IMG/VR virus record: IMGVR_UViG_3300021354_000008
Span: 1-63,663 of that record
Length of the DNA: 63,663 nucleotides
Direction: 5' to 3' (one strand)
Origin: a virus
Shown: positions 8,116-16,062 of the stretch, in pieces
Position numbering within the stretch: position 1 is the stretch's first letter
How the letters are laid out: each line of letters begins with the position of its first letter
The notes under the pieces: generated by a model
Databases searched by the model: none
The model's input: the letters and a program-made list of their open reading frames with translations, nothing else
Told to the model about the DNA's origin: nothing
Program-made: the position numbers and the translations under genes

Positions 8116-8646
8116 ATGTTTGATAAACTGATAGAGATAATCACCAACTGGTGGTTACAACTTACACCAATTATCATTGTCAGGGATTATGAAGAAGCTG
8201 TATTACTAAGGTTTGGGAGATTTAAAAAAGTTCTCAAACCTGGTATGCACTTTAAAATTCCTATGTTTGATGAGGTGATAGACCAACATGTAGTAGTCAC
8301 TACACTTAGCTTAGATGCACAATCTTTATACACAAAGGATAAACAAAACATTGTGGTTAAGGGAGTGATCAAATATAAGATAGCTGATGTTAAGATATTC
8401 CTGTTAGAAGTATATGATGCTCAGGATGCTCTCTCAGATATGGCTCAAAGCATTATCAAAAATGTTATTATGTCTATGACTCTAGAAGAATGTACAGATT
8501 CAGAAATAGACAACACACTTACCAAGAAAGTAAGGGTGGAAGCACGCAAGTGGGGGGTTGAGGTTCAACAAGTTACCCTCACTGATTTAGCTCCAATAAG
8601 AAGCTATAGGTTGATAAATGACAATTTTACTAACAAATTAGATTAG
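8116..8646 (+). CDS. SPFH/band-7 (stomatin/prohibitin-like) protein
   Basis: SPFH proteins form membrane-bound rings and include HflK/HflC, stomatin and prohibitin. This 176-residue version has a short hydrophobic N-terminus (IITNWWLQLTPIIIV) that may lie in the membrane. The SPFH core follows: YEEAVLLRFGRFKKVLKPGMH, IPMFDEVI, then VVTTLSLDAQSLYTKDKQN and VVKGVIKYKI. Helices (DALSDMAQSIIKNVIMSMTLEE) and a strand (WGVEVQQVTLTDL) complete it. It lacks the long coiled coil of cellular members and is cut down to the core domain. It sits three bases after the portal and before the scaffold block. Its role is unknown; possibilities are a membrane platform for head assembly or interference with host FtsH/HflKC. 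Confidence 0.82.
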   Translation: MFDKLIEIITNWWLQLTPIIIVRDYEEAVLLRFGRFKKVLKPGMHFKIPMFDEVIDQHVVVTTLSLDAQSLYTKDKQNIVVKGVIKYKIADVKIFLLEVYDAQDALSDMAQSIIKNVIMSMTLEECTDSEIDNTLTKKVRVEARKWGVEVQQVTLTDLAPIRSYRLINDNFTNKLD

Positions 8647-8704
8647 AGTAAAAAAAGTTAATGCTATATTATACTGAATAATAGCTTATATAGGGCCTTC
8701 CCTC

Positions 8705-8735
8705 TTTGCTATTAATTTAACTTAATATACTTTTA
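8705..8735 (+). promoter_or_regulatory. Promoter-like site for the capsid block
   Basis: TTTG (8705-8708), 19 bases, then TACTTTTA (8728-8735), which matches TAnnTTTG at all but the last base. It lies in a 120-base gap after the SPFH gene; an imperfect hairpin (GCTAT 8663-8667 with ATAGC 8681-8685) precedes it. Confidence 0.45.
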
Positions 8736-8766
8736 CACCTTGAAAACCAAATAAATACAACTACAT

Positions 8767-10059
8767 ATGGCTGACAACTTAGATACACCCCAATTGGGTA
8801 ACTTTAGTATTCAAGATACTATGGATATGGGAATGGGTAGTCAAGAGTTATTAAATGACTTATTGGCCCCTGAGAGTGCAACTTCTAGTCCTGATGATAT
8901 TCAGGATATTAATAATGATCCTGCACCTACTCCTGCCCCAGCTGCTCCTAAGAAAACTACTTCTAAACAACAAGCCTCTTCAGACCCTGCTCCAGAAGAT
9001 AAGAAAGATGAAAATCCTCAGAAGGATATTCAAAGCTTTTTATATGGAGAAGATGATGAAGAGGAGGATAATGATGAAGATGAACCAGCACCAGCACCAG
9101 CTAAAAAACCTGCTGCACAAGGTACTGCTAATCAAGAAGATAGTAATGATGATGATAATGAAGAGGATAGTCCTACTAGCCAATTCACTGCCTTATCAAG
9201 AGACCTTTTCAAATTAGGTGTCTTCTCTAAAGAAGATGATGATGAAGAAGATACACCAATTGATACTCCAGAAGCTTTCTTAGAAAGATTTAATGCTGAG
9301 AAAAAGAAAGGAGCCACTGAAATAGTAAACAATTTCATTGGTCAATTTGGAGAAGATTATCAAGAAGCATTTGATGCCATATTTGTAAAGGGTGTAAATC
9401 CTAAAGATTACTTTGGAGCTTTCAACCAAATACAATCCTTCGCTGAGATGGATCTTACTCAAGAGAACAATCAAGTGGCAGTTATCAAACAAGCCCTTAC
9501 AGATCAAGGCTTTGATCCTGAAGATGTTACAACAGAGGTAGAAAGACTTAAAAATTATGGTGATTTAGAAACTGTTGCTACTAAACATCACAAAGTATTA
9601 ATAAAGAAAGAAGCTCAAAAGCTTCAACAATTAGAGCAAGACAGAACAGCTCAACTACAACAGCAACAAGCTATCAAACAGCAATACTATCAAAATGTAA
9701 ACAATGTTTTACAAGAGAAGATAAAAGCTAAAGAATTTGATGGCATACCAATTAATCAAAAACTAGCTGGTGAACTACAAGATTTCTTAGTAACAGATAA
9801 GTACAAAACAAATTCTGGTGAAACATTAACAGAGTTTGATCGTACCATTCTGGAGCTTAAACGTCCTGAGAATCATGCAACAAAAGTAAAGCTTGCGTTG
9901 CTTATGAAGATAATGGAGAAAGATCCTACATTATCTACTATTCAAAAGACAGGTATTACCAAAAAGTCAAACGAGTTATTTGGTGAAGTTGCCAGACAAG
10001 CCCAGAAGAGTTCAGTGAAATCTAAACCATCAACTAAATCCTCTTCTTGGTTTCAATAA
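8767..10059 (+). CDS. Scaffold-like acidic protein, 430 aa
   Basis: It lies between portal and major capsid protein, the usual scaffold place. Residues about 30-160 are low-complexity and rich in Asp, Glu, Pro and Ala (for example APTPAPAAPKK and EDDEEEDNDEDEPAPAPA). The middle is helical with a Gln-rich coiled coil (EAQKLQQLEQDRTAQLQQQQ). The C-terminus is basic and ends KSSSWFQ, as scaffolds often do where they touch the shell. The start ATG at 8767 follows the leader AACTACAT. A capsid-internal structural role is the alternative. Confidence 0.7.
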   Translation: MADNLDTPQLGNFSIQDTMDMGMGSQELLNDLLAPESATSSPDDIQDINNDPAPTPAPAAPKKTTSKQQASSDPAPEDKKDENPQKDIQSFLYGEDDEEEDNDEDEPAPAPAKKPAAQGTANQEDSNDDDNEEDSPTSQFTALSRDLFKLGVFSKEDDDEEDTPIDTPEAFLERFNAEKKKGATEIVNNFIGQFGEDYQEAFDAIFVKGVNPKDYFGAFNQIQSFAEMDLTQENNQVAVIKQALTDQGFDPEDVTTEVERLKNYGDLETVATKHHKVLIKKEAQKLQQLEQDRTAQLQQQQAIKQQYYQNVNNVLQEKIKAKEFDGIPINQKLAGELQDFLVTDKYKTNSGETLTEFDRTILELKRPENHATKVKLALLMKIMEKDPTLSTIQKTGITKKSNELFGEVARQAQKSSVKSKPSTKSSSWFQ

Positions 10060-10095
10060 CAATTTTCTATAACAAAAATTAAAAAAGAATAACAA

Positions 10096-11649
10096 ATGGC
10101 AATTCAAACAATCCCAGGTTTAACTGGTTTTACCTATGCTAGAGTCGCTTCTATGGACAAGCGTGCTGTAGGTAAATTGACTGATTCAAACCACTTGGAA
10201 AGCTTTCACTCAACTGAGCCTGCTGATTATGATAAAAAGATCATCAGCTTATATACTCAGAGTTCTCTTTACAGTAATGATTTCTTGGACATGATTAACA
10301 AGAGCACTCCTTACTATATTGATAATAATAGTGATGCTTGGAAGTGGCAAGTACAAGTTCCTTACAAGTTCCCAAAAATCATTGACATTCCAACAAGTAC
10401 TCATGACTTACCAAAGCCAGGTATTGATGGACATGAATTTCAATTAATCATTGATACCAATGAATTCTCTAAGAATGCAATTGTGTCTGTAGGTACTCGT
10501 CAATATGGTCCTCGTTTCTACGTAGTAAAAGATCCAGTTCCTTGGAACGTTGGATACTTATACACATTCACTTTGGTGAGTGATAATCCTACAGTAGATT
10601 TTGTAAGTCCTCAGTTCTTATTAACAGGTATCGAACTAGAATTAGTTGATGCTGCAATTGGTGAGTTTGATCAAGACTTATTAGGTCTTCCTCGTTTAGG
10701 TGAGCAAATCACAATGTTTGAATCTTTAGGTTCTGCATATGGTTATGAGCACAAAATCACTGAGTGGGCTGATGACAAAATGATGCGTGATGCAAAAGGT
10801 AATCCTTTGGATATCTTAGTATACGCTCCTCAAAGACGTAACCAATTACCTTTAACTCGTAATGATGTTAAATGGGAACCATTTATTGAGTTCTGGATGC
10901 GTAAGTCTATGTTAGAATTAAAAGTTAAGCGTATGATCTGGGCTCGTCCTGGAACTGTGAAGACTAATGGTTCTAAGCAAGAATTAAAGAAAACTTCTGC
11001 TGGTGTATACTACAGAATGCGTAATAATGGTAACTTAGTACAATACAATCGTGGTGAGTTCACAGCTAACTTGATTCGTGCTGTATTTGGTGACTTATTC
11101 TACAGACGTGTGGATGTTAAAGACAGACGTGTAAAAATGTACACTAATGAAGCTGGCTTTGACGTATTCCAACAAGCTTTGAAAACAGATGCATTAAATT
11201 CTGGTTTAACTTTCATGGCTGATTCTGGAAATCGTTACATGCAAGGAGAAGGTCAACACATCACTTACAACTTTGCATTCGATGCAATGGTTACTCGTGA
11301 GACTGGTCGTGTTGAGTTAATTCACTTAAAAGAATTAGACCTTCCTCAAACAAACTTAGAATTTGGACAAAACAAGAAATCAACTCCAGTATTTATGGTG
11401 TTTGATGTATCTCCAATGTCTGATGGTTCTATGGTTAACAACATTCGTGAAGTTCGTATGAAGGGTGCACCTTCTATGACTTGGGGTTATATTGATGGTA
11501 CTCGTCACCACTTAGGCTTTGCTAAGTCTCAAGGTATGAGTTCTGCAAACAAATTCCCTGGTTATGAATTATGGATGAAAGATCGTTGTGATGTGTTTAT
11601 TGAAGATTTATCACGTACAGTGTTGATCGAAGAAATACCACAATACTAA
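10096..11649 (+). CDS. Major capsid protein
   Basis: This 517-residue protein forms the head shell; crAss-like capsid proteins have the HK97 fold and about this length. It begins MAIQTIPGLTGFTYARV and follows the scaffold-like gene by 36 bases. Codon use differs from most of the window: Arg is mainly CGT (more than twenty by eye) rather than AGA, as expected of the most abundant product. A strong long-stem hairpin and a structured leader-like element follow the stop codon. No promoter was found in the short gap before it, so it is probably read from 8705-8735. Confidence 0.88.
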   Translation: MAIQTIPGLTGFTYARVASMDKRAVGKLTDSNHLESFHSTEPADYDKKIISLYTQSSLYSNDFLDMINKSTPYYIDNNSDAWKWQVQVPYKFPKIIDIPTSTHDLPKPGIDGHEFQLIIDTNEFSKNAIVSVGTRQYGPRFYVVKDPVPWNVGYLYTFTLVSDNPTVDFVSPQFLLTGIELELVDAAIGEFDQDLLGLPRLGEQITMFESLGSAYGYEHKITEWADDKMMRDAKGNPLDILVYAPQRRNQLPLTRNDVKWEPFIEFWMRKSMLELKVKRMIWARPGTVKTNGSKQELKKTSAGVYYRMRNNGNLVQYNRGEFTANLIRAVFGDLFYRRVDVKDRRVKMYTNEAGFDVFQQALKTDALNSGLTFMADSGNRYMQGEGQHITYNFAFDAMVTRETGRVELIHLKELDLPQTNLEFGQNKKSTPVFMVFDVSPMSDGSMVNNIREVRMKGAPSMTWGYIDGTRHHLGFAKSQGMSSANKFPGYELWMKDRCDVFIEDLSRTVLIEEIPQY

Positions 11650-11656
11650 AAAATAT

Positions 11657-11675
11657 CTAGGAGTAAAGTCCCTAG
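11657..11675 (+). other. Small hairpin just after the capsid gene
   Basis: CTAGG (11657-11661) pairs with CCTAG (11671-11675) around a 9-base loop, followed by six A. It may protect the capsid mRNA 3' end; evidence is the sequence only. Confidence 0.35.
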
Positions 11676-11684
11676 AAAAAATAC

Positions 11685-11727
11685 AGAGAAGAATTCCCCC
11701 CCACTTCAGAGTGGGGGAGTCTTCTCT
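11685..11727 (+). terminator. Strong two-part hairpin after the capsid gene
   Basis: Outer stem AGAGAAGA (11685-11692) pairs with TCTTCTCT (11720-11727). Inner stem CCCCCACT (11698-11705) pairs with AGTGGGGG (11710-11717) around TCAG. There is no T run afterwards, so it may act as a partial terminator or as an RNA-stability element rather than a full stop. Confidence 0.6.
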
Positions 11728-11730
11728 ACA

Positions 11731-11785
11731 CAGATGGATGGAATGGGGAGTGCCCATTCGCTAACCCTTCACTGGGAGCCATCTG
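11731..11785 (+). ncRNA. Possible three-way-junction RNA element
   Basis: CAGATGG (11731-11737) pairs with CCATCTG (11779-11785) and closes a junction. Inside are the hairpin GAATGGG/CCCATTC (11741-11747 with 11753-11759) and a small one, CCC/GGG (11765-11767 with 11774-11776). It ends 15 bases before the HNH gene. It could be a structured leader, a processed 3' end or a small RNA; no known family was recognised. Confidence 0.35.
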
Positions 11786-11790
11786 CAAAT

Positions 11791-11807
11791 AAAACTACAT
11801 ATGGGTA
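11791..11807 (+). repeat. Left copy of start-region repeat flanking the HNH gene
   Basis: AAAACTACAT followed by ATGGGTA, the start of the HNH gene. The same pieces, with four extra A-rich bases between them, occur at the start of the next gene (12127-12148). Confidence 0.6.
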
Positions 11808-12139
11808 GGTATAAATGTTTGAATAAGGAAGAATCTATTAAACTTAATAGAAGCAGTTCTAGAGAGGTTTGTAAAAAGAGAAACAGAGAATTCGTAACAA
11901 ATTACTTAAACAATCATCCTTGTGTAGACTGTGGAAACACAGATATTAGAGTTCTAGAATTTGACCACATCAATGATGATAAAGAAGGAAACATATCTCA
12001 TGCAGTAAATAATACTTGGTCTTTAGAAAGACTAACAAATGAGATAAATAAATGTGAAGTAAGATGTGCAAATTGTCATAGGATTAAAACAATTGAAAGA
12101 AGAAATCAACTTTTTATAAACCAAACAAAAACTACATAA
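11801..12139 (+). CDS. HNH homing-type endonuclease, 112 aa
   Basis: A small free-standing HNH nuclease. It has the zinc pair CVDCG (near residue 46), the catalytic region LEFDHIND with D-H, then the second pair CANCHR, which also supplies the last His. Such genes spread by cutting alleles that lack them. It lies between the capsid gene and the next structural gene, where it breaks the usual order. Its start region (AAAACTACAT, ATGGGTA) is repeated at the start of the gene after it, suggesting that it entered at that site or duplicated it. It is intact. Confidence 0.88.
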   Translation: MGRYKCLNKEESIKLNRSSSREVCKKRNREFVTNYLNNHPCVDCGNTDIRVLEFDHINDDKEGNISHAVNNTWSLERLTNEINKCEVRCANCHRIKTIERRNQLFINQTKTT

Positions 12140-12148
12140 AAATGGGTA
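12127..12148 (+). repeat. Right copy of start-region repeat flanking the HNH gene
   Basis: AAAACTACATA, three A, then ATGGGTA. It covers the last codons of the HNH gene and the start of the 12142 gene, matching 11791-11807 apart from the extra bases. Confidence 0.6.
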
Positions 12149-13110
12149 AGATAGGAAAAATCTCTACTATTAAAAAAGAGTATAACAATTCTCAATTGCA
12201 AACAATGCAAGCAGGACTTGCTTTAAGAGGGTACACTAGAATTCCTGGTACAGGAGTTTTTAAATATCCTTATAAAGAATTAGATGGTCAGTACAGAACA
12301 GGACTAGATCCTAAAGCTTCTTATATAAGAAGAATTATTGATCCTTTAGAAAGAGAGATGGAAATCGAAAGAGTAACAGCATTAAAGACTAAATTAGAAG
12401 ATGCATTAGGTGGTGTTGATTTAAGTCCACGTTCTTCATTTTGGAATTACAGTTTATCAACTTCTACAGATGATACAATGCATGTACAACCTGTTAAGCT
12501 TATGGATGGTGACAATTATTATGATTTGTCAATGCCATTACAAGAGCTAGCTTTTTCATGGTTAAGAGTTCATCCAACAATTGCTTCTAGCTATGGTGCT
12601 TGGGAGCGTGGTGAATATCCAGCAGACATACAATTCTATGTGGCTGATGATGAGATTGAAAATGCAGTGATGTTTAAGAAGAAACAATTGATCAACAAGG
12701 CTATTGTTAAGTTTGATGCAATGACTCCAGAGAAGAAGAAGAAAGTAGCTCGTTTACTTGGTCTTCCAGTTTCAGATGATTCTAGAGAAGAATTTGTATA
12801 CAATCAAGTAGATAACCTATTAAAACAAACAGAATTCAAAAATGGTAAACATACTGGTTTAAACCCTGTAGAGGTGTTCAGTAGATTTGCAGACATGAAG
12901 GAAAACTTACTCCATATTAAAGACTTGGTTAAACAAGCTATTGCTCATTCAGTATACAGACTAAAACCTAATGGTAAAGTTTATGAAGGTGAGTTTGAAG
13001 TTGCTAAAGATGAAGATGATTTAGTTAAGTTCTTAGCAGATGAAGATAACCAAGATCAATTGTTAGTTTTAGAAGGTAAATTAAAAGGAAAAAAAATAGC
13101 TTCACTATGA
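12142..13110 (+). CDS. Conserved crAss-like structural protein, 322 aa
   Basis: A soluble 322-residue protein with motifs that I recall as conserved in crAss-like phages at this place: TRIPGTGVFKYPYKE, LDPKASYIRRI, LSPRSSFWNYS. The C-terminal part is helical and charged, ending in a short basic tail. No enzyme motif is seen. It follows the HNH gene by two bases and overlaps the next gene by 4 (ATGA). A virion component, either capsid-associated or connector-linked, is likely from context. No closer assignment can be supported. Confidence 0.65.
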   Translation: MGKIGKISTIKKEYNNSQLQTMQAGLALRGYTRIPGTGVFKYPYKELDGQYRTGLDPKASYIRRIIDPLEREMEIERVTALKTKLEDALGGVDLSPRSSFWNYSLSTSTDDTMHVQPVKLMDGDNYYDLSMPLQELAFSWLRVHPTIASSYGAWERGEYPADIQFYVADDEIENAVMFKKKQLINKAIVKFDAMTPEKKKKVARLLGLPVSDDSREEFVYNQVDNLLKQTEFKNGKHTGLNPVEVFSRFADMKENLLHIKDLVKQAIAHSVYRLKPNGKVYEGEFEVAKDEDDLVKFLADEDNQDQLLVLEGKLKGKKIASL

Positions 13111-13838
13111 TCCCAGTAGATAGTTTATTATATAAGATTGACCAGAAACTAAATAAACTATCCACAAATGATCATCAAGTAGTGAACTTAGAAGATAAGA
13201 TCTTAGCATTAAATGAAGCTCAAATAAAGCTCATAAAGCAAAAGGTTGATGGATGGAGTACAAATTCTGGTTATGGTATGGATGCTTTTAAGAAGCGTTA
13301 TGAAGACCTTCAAAGCTTGGTTGTTACTTATAATAATCAACCTCTTACCCTAGCATTGAAAAATGCTGAACTAAATCAATGGTTTGCAAACATCCATCTT
13401 CTTGATCCTAAGTATATGTTCTATGTAGATAGTTACGTAATAGCAGATAAAGGAAGATGTAGAGACAGAAAGATATGGATTAATAGAGACTTAGCTAAGC
13501 ATGGTGACTTACAGTTTTGCTTAAACAATGTTCACTATAGACCTTCCTTTGAATATCAAGAGACATTCAACTTTCTTTCCTCAGATGAGATAAGTATATT
13601 TACAGATGGTACATTTATACCAAAAACTATAAATATATCTTATATGAGATATCCTCAATATATTAATAAAGTAGGATATATTATGTTAGATGGTTTACCT
13701 TCCTTTGATCAAGACTGCGAGCTTGAACTATATCTAGAAGATGAATTGTTAGATTTGACAGTACAAAACTTGGCTATGTATACAGAAAACCAAAGTGCTG
13801 TACAAAGTTCAATCTACAGAATTCAAACAAACGAATAA
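13107..13838 (+). CDS. Connector/ring-type structural protein, 243 aa
   Basis: A 243-residue protein with a helical N-terminus (KLNKLSTNDHQVVNLEDK, ALNEAQIKLIKQKVDGW), a central beta-rich part (PKYMFYVDSYVIADKGRCRDR) and a helical end, LEDELLDLTVQNLAMYTEN. This helix-beta-helix layout fits the head-tail connector/ring proteins of podoviruses, and the gene lies in the matching part of the map. The start overlaps the previous stop as ATGA. The exact ring is not assigned. Confidence 0.6.
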   Translation: MIPVDSLLYKIDQKLNKLSTNDHQVVNLEDKILALNEAQIKLIKQKVDGWSTNSGYGMDAFKKRYEDLQSLVVTYNNQPLTLALKNAELNQWFANIHLLDPKYMFYVDSYVIADKGRCRDRKIWINRDLAKHGDLQFCLNNVHYRPSFEYQETFNFLSSDEISIFTDGTFIPKTINISYMRYPQYINKVGYIMLDGLPSFDQDCELELYLEDELLDLTVQNLAMYTENQSAVQSSIYRIQTNE

Positions 13839-13864
13839 TTTTTCACAATTAAATATAAAGCAAA

Positions 13865-15025
13865 ATGGCTGATTTTTCATTAACCACGCTCTTCGTGGTG
13901 CCAGTAGGAAACACTCTACCTAGCACTGGGTCCACGCAAGATTTAACAGCTGGTCAAGTAGGAATTTTCACTAGTCTTTACACTGTAGCTAATGCAGGTA
14001 ATATAGCTGACTATCCTTACTTCTATGTCGCTCAAGGTAGAACAAACACATATTTACAAGGCTCTAAGCGTTCTGATAAGATTGCTGGATGTCCTGGTGG
14101 TCAATCATGTAAATCAAACGTAACTGAATGGTACAAATCAATTGGTTGTGGTACAGCTGTAAATCAAATTACAGATGTAGTTAACTTCAATGTTAAGCCA
14201 GGTGATATTGTTACTTTAACATTACGTGGTTTCTCAAATTACTTACAAACATTGTATTTCAATGGTTGGACTAAATCTGTAGTTGTAAATGCTCCATGTT
14301 TAGCATGTGGTGAAAACCCTTGCTCTGACGTTGACGTTCCAGAACTAATTGATCGTTTAATCTATCAATTGAATTTACATGCTCCAGGTAATGCCCCTGA
14401 GAACATTTACTTTACTCAATTCTACAGTTTCCAAAGAGTTGGTAATGATCAAAATGCATTCTTACGTATCACTGGTAAACCATTAACTGTTTATGGACAA
14501 CCTTGTGACGTTGCTGCTGATCCTTGGGAGTATGACAGATTTTATTTCAGAACTTTCATTTACGCTGGTCCTGCAACAACTGCTGACTTCATCGTTGCTG
14601 ATCCTTGTAATGTGATAGCTGAACCAATTGTTCGTCAAAGATCTAGCTATCCTGCTGGAACTTCTGCTGAGGTTCAACAATTAGAAAAGAACTTCTATAG
14701 CTATCAAGCTGGTTACTTAAAGCACTTATACAGAATGAATGGTTACAACGAGAACTTTGAGTCTTGGGTAAGCAATGGTACAGTATATGATTTATACTAT
14801 ATCAAATTCAATGAATATGATAAGTCTGCTTATCAATGGGGTGATTATATCATGGAGGATAGTACAGTAATTCTTGCTGTTCCTCAAGGTGCAACATCTG
14901 CAATTGAAGCTATCTTAGTAGCTGGTTTAGGACCTGTAGCTGGTGATAACGTATGTGTTACTACTACAAGTACAACAACAAGTTCTACTAGTACAACAAC
15001 AACAACTACTACCCAAATTCCTTAA
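13865..15025 (+). CDS. Probable abundant virion (auxiliary capsid-like) protein with Thr-rich tail
   Basis: A 386-residue beta-rich protein with several cysteines (CPGGQSC, CLACGENPC). The C-terminus ends in a Thr/Ser-only linker of about 18 residues before QIP. About half of the Arg codons are CGT, a bias shared only with the major capsid gene among its neighbours, which suggests high expression. Position after the capsid and connector genes and the bias fit an abundant capsid-associated protein, but I cannot name the family. A strong terminator follows, so the capsid transcript probably ends here. The Thr-rich end looks like a linker whose partner domain is missing. Confidence 0.6.
   Translation: MADFSLTTLFVVPVGNTLPSTGSTQDLTAGQVGIFTSLYTVANAGNIADYPYFYVAQGRTNTYLQGSKRSDKIAGCPGGQSCKSNVTEWYKSIGCGTAVNQITDVVNFNVKPGDIVTLTLRGFSNYLQTLYFNGWTKSVVVNAPCLACGENPCSDVDVPELIDRLIYQLNLHAPGNAPENIYFTQFYSFQRVGNDQNAFLRITGKPLTVYGQPCDVAADPWEYDRFYFRTFIYAGPATTADFIVADPCNVIAEPIVRQRSSYPAGTSAEVQQLEKNFYSYQAGYLKHLYRMNGYNENFESWVSNGTVYDLYYIKFNEYDKSAYQWGDYIMEDSTVILAVPQGATSAIEAILVAGLGPVAGDNVCVTTTSTTTSSTSTTTTTTTQIP
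14960..15012 (+). repeat. Thr-rich linker DNA (ACT/ACA repeats)
   Basis: Triplet-repeat-like DNA encoding the Thr/Ser tail of the 13865 gene. Similar tracts occur in four other places in the structural genes. Confidence 0.7.
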
Positions 15026-15050
15026 GAAATAAGGTAGTATTATATTAACC

Positions 15051-15095
15051 TATGCCAGAGGGTGAGAGGATATCTCAAGTCCTCTGGCATTTTTA
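15051..15095 (+). terminator. Rho-independent terminator
   Basis: ATGCCAGAGG (15051-15060) pairs perfectly with CCTCTGGCAT (15080-15089), followed by a T-rich run. It closes the transcript of the 13865 gene. Confidence 0.85.
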
Positions 15096-15107
15096 TTATA
15101 ACAAACC

Positions 15108-15665
15108 ATGATATTAGATTTTTTAGTAATCAATACGTATAATACTCAGACACTTGGTGTGGCTGATATATCTACGTATGATACAAACCCACCAAATGTT
15201 AGTGGTGCTAACATGGAGATTACTATTCCTGGTTTTCCTGATCCTGTCAATGTTCCATTTATCCCACAAGATTTTAATGTCTATAACTCAATTATATTAG
15301 GACTAAGTGATTTTCCAGCATTAGATCCTCTTCCTGATGGCGTATATTTCATGAAGTATTCAGTTGCACCTGCAACTACATACTTTAGAGAAAAGAATAT
15401 TATGCGTACTGATAGAATACAAGAGAAGTTTGATTCTGCATTTATGAAGCTTGACATGATGGAATGTGATTCAGCTATTAGGACCCAAGCAAAAGTAGTT
15501 CTTAATAGTGTTTGGTATATGATTCAAGGATCAATAGCAGCAGCTAATAACTGTGCTATAGATACAGCAAATAAACTATATGCCCAAGCTAATAGACAAT
15601 TAGATTATTTTATTGCAAACCAATGTGGTTGTACAGGAAACAACTATATTATTAATTTCCCTTAA
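15108..15665 (+). CDS. Conserved crAss-like structural protein, 185 aa
   Basis: The first half is beta-rich with Pro (VSGANMEITIPGFPDPVNVP, then LDPLPDGVYFMKYSV). The second half is helical (RTDRIQEKFDSAFMKLDMME) and ends with a small Cys cluster, CGCTG. I recall similar proteins in other crAss-like phages between capsid and tail genes, but no function is known. It begins 18 bases after the terminator at 15051-15095; no promoter was recognised in that gap, so read-through may supply it. Confidence 0.6.
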   Translation: MILDFLVINTYNTQTLGVADISTYDTNPPNVSGANMEITIPGFPDPVNVPFIPQDFNVYNSIILGLSDFPALDPLPDGVYFMKYSVAPATTYFREKNIMRTDRIQEKFDSAFMKLDMMECDSAIRTQAKVVLNSVWYMIQGSIAAANNCAIDTANKLYAQANRQLDYFIANQCGCTGNNYIINFP

Positions 15666-15666
15666 T

Positions 15667-15813
15667 ATGGCAAACTGTAGAAACTGTGGTCTGAGTGTTG
15701 GATGTGGCTGTCAATTAATTAATGGCCTATGTTCAGCATGTCACAACAAAGTGAAGAATGCTACAAAAAGATTAAAGAATGCTTACACCAAGATTAACAG
15801 ATTGTTTAGTTAA
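15667..15813 (+). CDS. Small Cys-rich zinc-knuckle protein, 48 aa
   Basis: The open frame extends upstream, but the ATG at 15667 directly after the previous stop gives MANCRNCGLSVGCGCQLING, with CxxC, CxC and CxxC pairs that could hold zinc. The rest is basic (NKVKNATKRLKNAYTKI), fitting nucleic-acid binding. It overlaps the next gene by 35 bases. Function unknown; a small virion protein or an RNA/DNA-binding factor are options. Confidence 0.65.
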   Translation: MANCRNCGLSVGCGCQLINGLCSACHNKVKNATKRLKNAYTKINRLFS

Positions 15814-16054
15814 TTGTACAATCCCATTCACGTTAACTGAGATTGATGAAAAGCTTACATACTGGGCTAAGCTTCAGTATAATAATATTATATTCTCTAT
15901 GAATAATTATATTCCTGGGGAAGTAATAGATGATTTATTACATTATAAACAAATATTAACATACAGACTTTGTAATCCTTATTATGCTATGGACTGTGGC
16001 ATGCCCACTGACTATCAGATTATAAGTAGAGTTAAAGTGTTAATTCATAAATAA
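15779..16054 (+). CDS. Hypothetical protein, 91 aa
   Basis: A small mixed helical protein (TEIDEKLTYWAKLQYNNII, then PGEVIDDLLHYKQILTYRL). No family is recognised. It starts within the end of the zinc-knuckle gene and ends 8 bases before the tail-collar gene, so it is part of the same operon. Confidence 0.55.
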   Translation: MLTPRLTDCLVNCTIPFTLTEIDEKLTYWAKLQYNNIIFSMNNYIPGEVIDDLLHYKQILTYRLCNPYYAMDCGMPTDYQIISRVKVLIHK

Positions 16055-16062
16055 ATTAAACC

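Noticed and set aside
11650-11800. Group I intron with the HNH gene
   Set aside because: The capsid gene is complete before this stretch and the next gene is complete after it. No gene is split, so the HNH gene is free-standing.
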